Below are positions 62,877 through 64,000 of a stretch of 64,000 nt of DNA, piece by piece (position 1 is the first letter of the stretch; the number at the start of each line of letters is the position of its first letter). Below the pieces are notes generated by a model. That model made no database searches. It saw only the letters and a program-made list of their open reading frames with translations, and was not told the DNA's origin. The position numbers were made by a program, and so were the translations under genes. This stretch comes from Streptomyces sp. NBC_01275 (lineage in GTDB: Bacteria; Actinomycetota; Actinomycetes; Streptomycetales; Streptomycetaceae), in the NCBI RefSeq assembly GCF_026340655.1, contig NZ_JAPEOZ010000001.1, positions 10,168,001 to 10,232,000 on the forward strand, read 5' to 3'.

Positions 62877-64000
62877 GTGGGAAGCCCCGAGGAGGCTCGC
62901 GTACGGCTGCCGCAGCTGAGGCTGGACGAGCTGTTGGAGGAGCTTCAGGCGCGTCTGGACGCGGCCCGCGGCACGCGGGACCGGGTGCACAGCCTGCTGG
63001 AGGCGGTGCTGTCGGTCGGCCGGGAGCTGGATCTGGAGCAGGCCCTGTTCAGCATCGTGGAGGCCGCCGCGGTGCTGGTCGACGCGGAGTACGCGGCGCT
63101 CGGCGTGATCGGTCCGGACGGCAAGCGGCTGTCGGCTTTTCATACGATCGGGGTCAGCGAGGAGCAGATCGCCCGGATCGGCCCGTATCCGGAGGGCCAC
63201 GGCATCCTCGGGGAGCTGATCCACCATCCCGAGCCGTTGCGCCTGGCGAAGATCTCCGAGCACCCGGCCTCGTACGGATTCCCGGCGCACCACCCGCCGA
63301 TGAACACCTTCCTCGGCGTCCCGATCCGGGTGCGCGAGCAGGTCTTCGGCAACCTCTACCTGACCGAGAAGCGGGGCGGCGGTCAGTTCGACGAGGAAGA
63401 CGTCTCGGTCACGCTCACGCTGGCCGTGGCGGCCGGCGTCGCCATCGACAACGCGCGTCTGTACGAGGAGTCCCGGCTGCGGGAACGCTGGCTGGAGGCG
63501 AACGCGGACATCACCCACAGCCTGATGTCCGGTGGCGACCGTGCCGAGGTCCTCGCTCTGATCGCCGAGCGGGCCCGCGAGATCACCGGATCCGCGCTGG
63601 CGGCGGTCGCGCTGCCCATGGCGGACACCGGATCGCTCGCCGTGGAGATCGCCGTCGGGATGGACGCCGAGGCGCACCGGGGGCTCGTCCTGTCGATGGA
63701 CCGGAGCCTGATGGGACTGGCGTTCTCCGGCGAGGCCCCGGTCACCAGCGAGGACGTCACCCACGACGAGCGCATCTCGATGGAGCCTCCGCGTTTCGGG
63801 GGACTGGGCCCCGCGGTGGCCGTGCCCATCGGCACGGGCGGGGCGGGTGCGCGAGGCGTGGTCCTGCTGGCGCGGGAAGTCGGCCGGCCGGCCTTCCTCG
63901 CGACGGAGACCGAGACCCTGCAGGCCTTCGCCGGGCAGGCCGCCGTCGCCATGGAGCTGGCGGAACGCCGACAGGACGCCGAGGAGGTCGCGGTGCTCAA
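62877..64000 (+). CDS. GAF-domain sensor histidine kinase, DevS/DosT-like (runs off the window)
   Basis: The open frame continues to the window end (374 codons visible). A coiled-coil lead-in (LDELLEELQARLDAARGTRDRVHSLLEAVL) precedes two GAF domains: the first at ~40-190 (DAEYAALGVIGPDGKRLSAFHTIG ... FLGVPIRVREQVFGNLYLTEK), the second from ~215 (MDRSLMGLAFSGEAPV ... AVPIGTGG). This is the layout of actinobacterial DevS/DosT/OsdK oxygen- or redox-sensing kinases; the kinase core lies outside. The GTG at 62877 follows GGAGGA; an upstream ATG at 62826 is less likely. It is the natural candidate sensor for the palindromes in this region. Confidence 0.88.
   Translation, partial: MGSPEEARVRLPQLRLDELLEELQARLDAARGTRDRVHSLLEAVLSVGRELDLEQALFSIVEAAAVLVDAEYAALGVIGPDGKRLSAFHTIGVSEEQIARIGPYPEGHGILGELIHHPEPLRLAKISEHPASYGFPAHHPPMNTFLGVPIRVREQVFGNLYLTEKRGGGQFDEEDVSVTLTLAVAAGVAIDNARLYEESRLRERWLEANADITHSLMSGGDRAEVLALIAERAREITGSALAAVALPMADTGSLAVEIAVGMDAEAHRGLVLSMDRSLMGLAFSGEAPVTSEDVTHDERISMEPPRFGGLGPAVAVPIGTGGAGARGVVLLAREVGRPAFLATETETLQAFAGQAAVAMELAERRQDAEEVAVL

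Overview
The window is about 64 kb of very GC-rich, gene-dense DNA with the gene content and codon use of a Streptomyces or close actinomycete: F420 biosynthesis genes, a WhiB protein, an Acg/Rv1733c/CBS-type dormancy set, an SMPI-like inhibitor and many Streptomyces-type insertion sequence relics. I saw no rRNA, tRNA or CRISPR array.

Layout. (1) 1-4,624 holds the end of a phosphoketolase, a GAPDH, a GNAT/ADP-forming acyl-CoA synthetase fusion and the first 56 codons of a CBS-domain gene. (2) 4,625-12,993 is about 8.4 kb of foreign or rearranged DNA that splits the CBS gene. It carries a TetR relic, a [2Fe-2S] subunit fragment, a TetR/MMPL exporter pair, a TetR/aldo-keto reductase pair, an IS5-type relic and an intact IS256-family element. 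(3) 12,994-17,811 holds the rest of the CBS-BON gene, a flavodoxin-like gene, a NarL-type two-component system and a stand-alone Clp N-domain protein. (4) 18,530-19,846 contains dead transposon genes (IS1380-like, TniB-like). (5) 20,196-36,644 is the functional centre. A leftward block (BMP lipoprotein, ABC ATPase, two permeases, NpdG, FbiC, CofC) and a rightward block (LacI regulator, beta-ureidopropionase, dihydropyrimidinase, LLM-class F420-type oxidoreductase, pseudouridine kinase, pseudouridine-5'-phosphate glycosidase) share LacI-type operators. (6) 36,645-46,187 is a graveyard of nested insertion sequences (IS3 intact; IS701, IS30, IS5, IS110 and integrase relics) with a few passengers (WhiB, AraC, I36-type inhibitor, two DUF proteins). 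(7) 46,188-64,000 is an island resembling the mycobacterial DosR/DevR dormancy regulon: Rv1733c-like membrane protein, Acg-nitroreductase relic, STAS protein, alcohol dehydrogenase, three PNPOx-fold proteins, oleate hydratase, HPF-like protein, flavohaemoprotein, AdhE, CBS-BON, PPDK and a GAF sensor kinase.

How it works together. Region 5 reads as one catabolic module. Nucleosides would be imported by the BMP/ABC system and pseudouridine split by PsuK/PsuG to uracil and ribose-5-phosphate. Uracil would be reduced to dihydrouracil, I propose by the LLM enzyme using F420H2 regenerated by NpdG with dedicated F420 synthesis by FbiC and CofC. HydA and PydC would then give beta-alanine. The reductase step is inference; no PydAB dihydropyrimidine dehydrogenase is present. 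In region 7, and upstream of the acyl-CoA synthetase and perhaps the Clp-N gene, I find a recurring 14-bp palindrome, GGGCCG-N2-CGGCCC. It often comes as helically phased pairs, as expected for a DevR/OsdR-like low-oxygen regulon.
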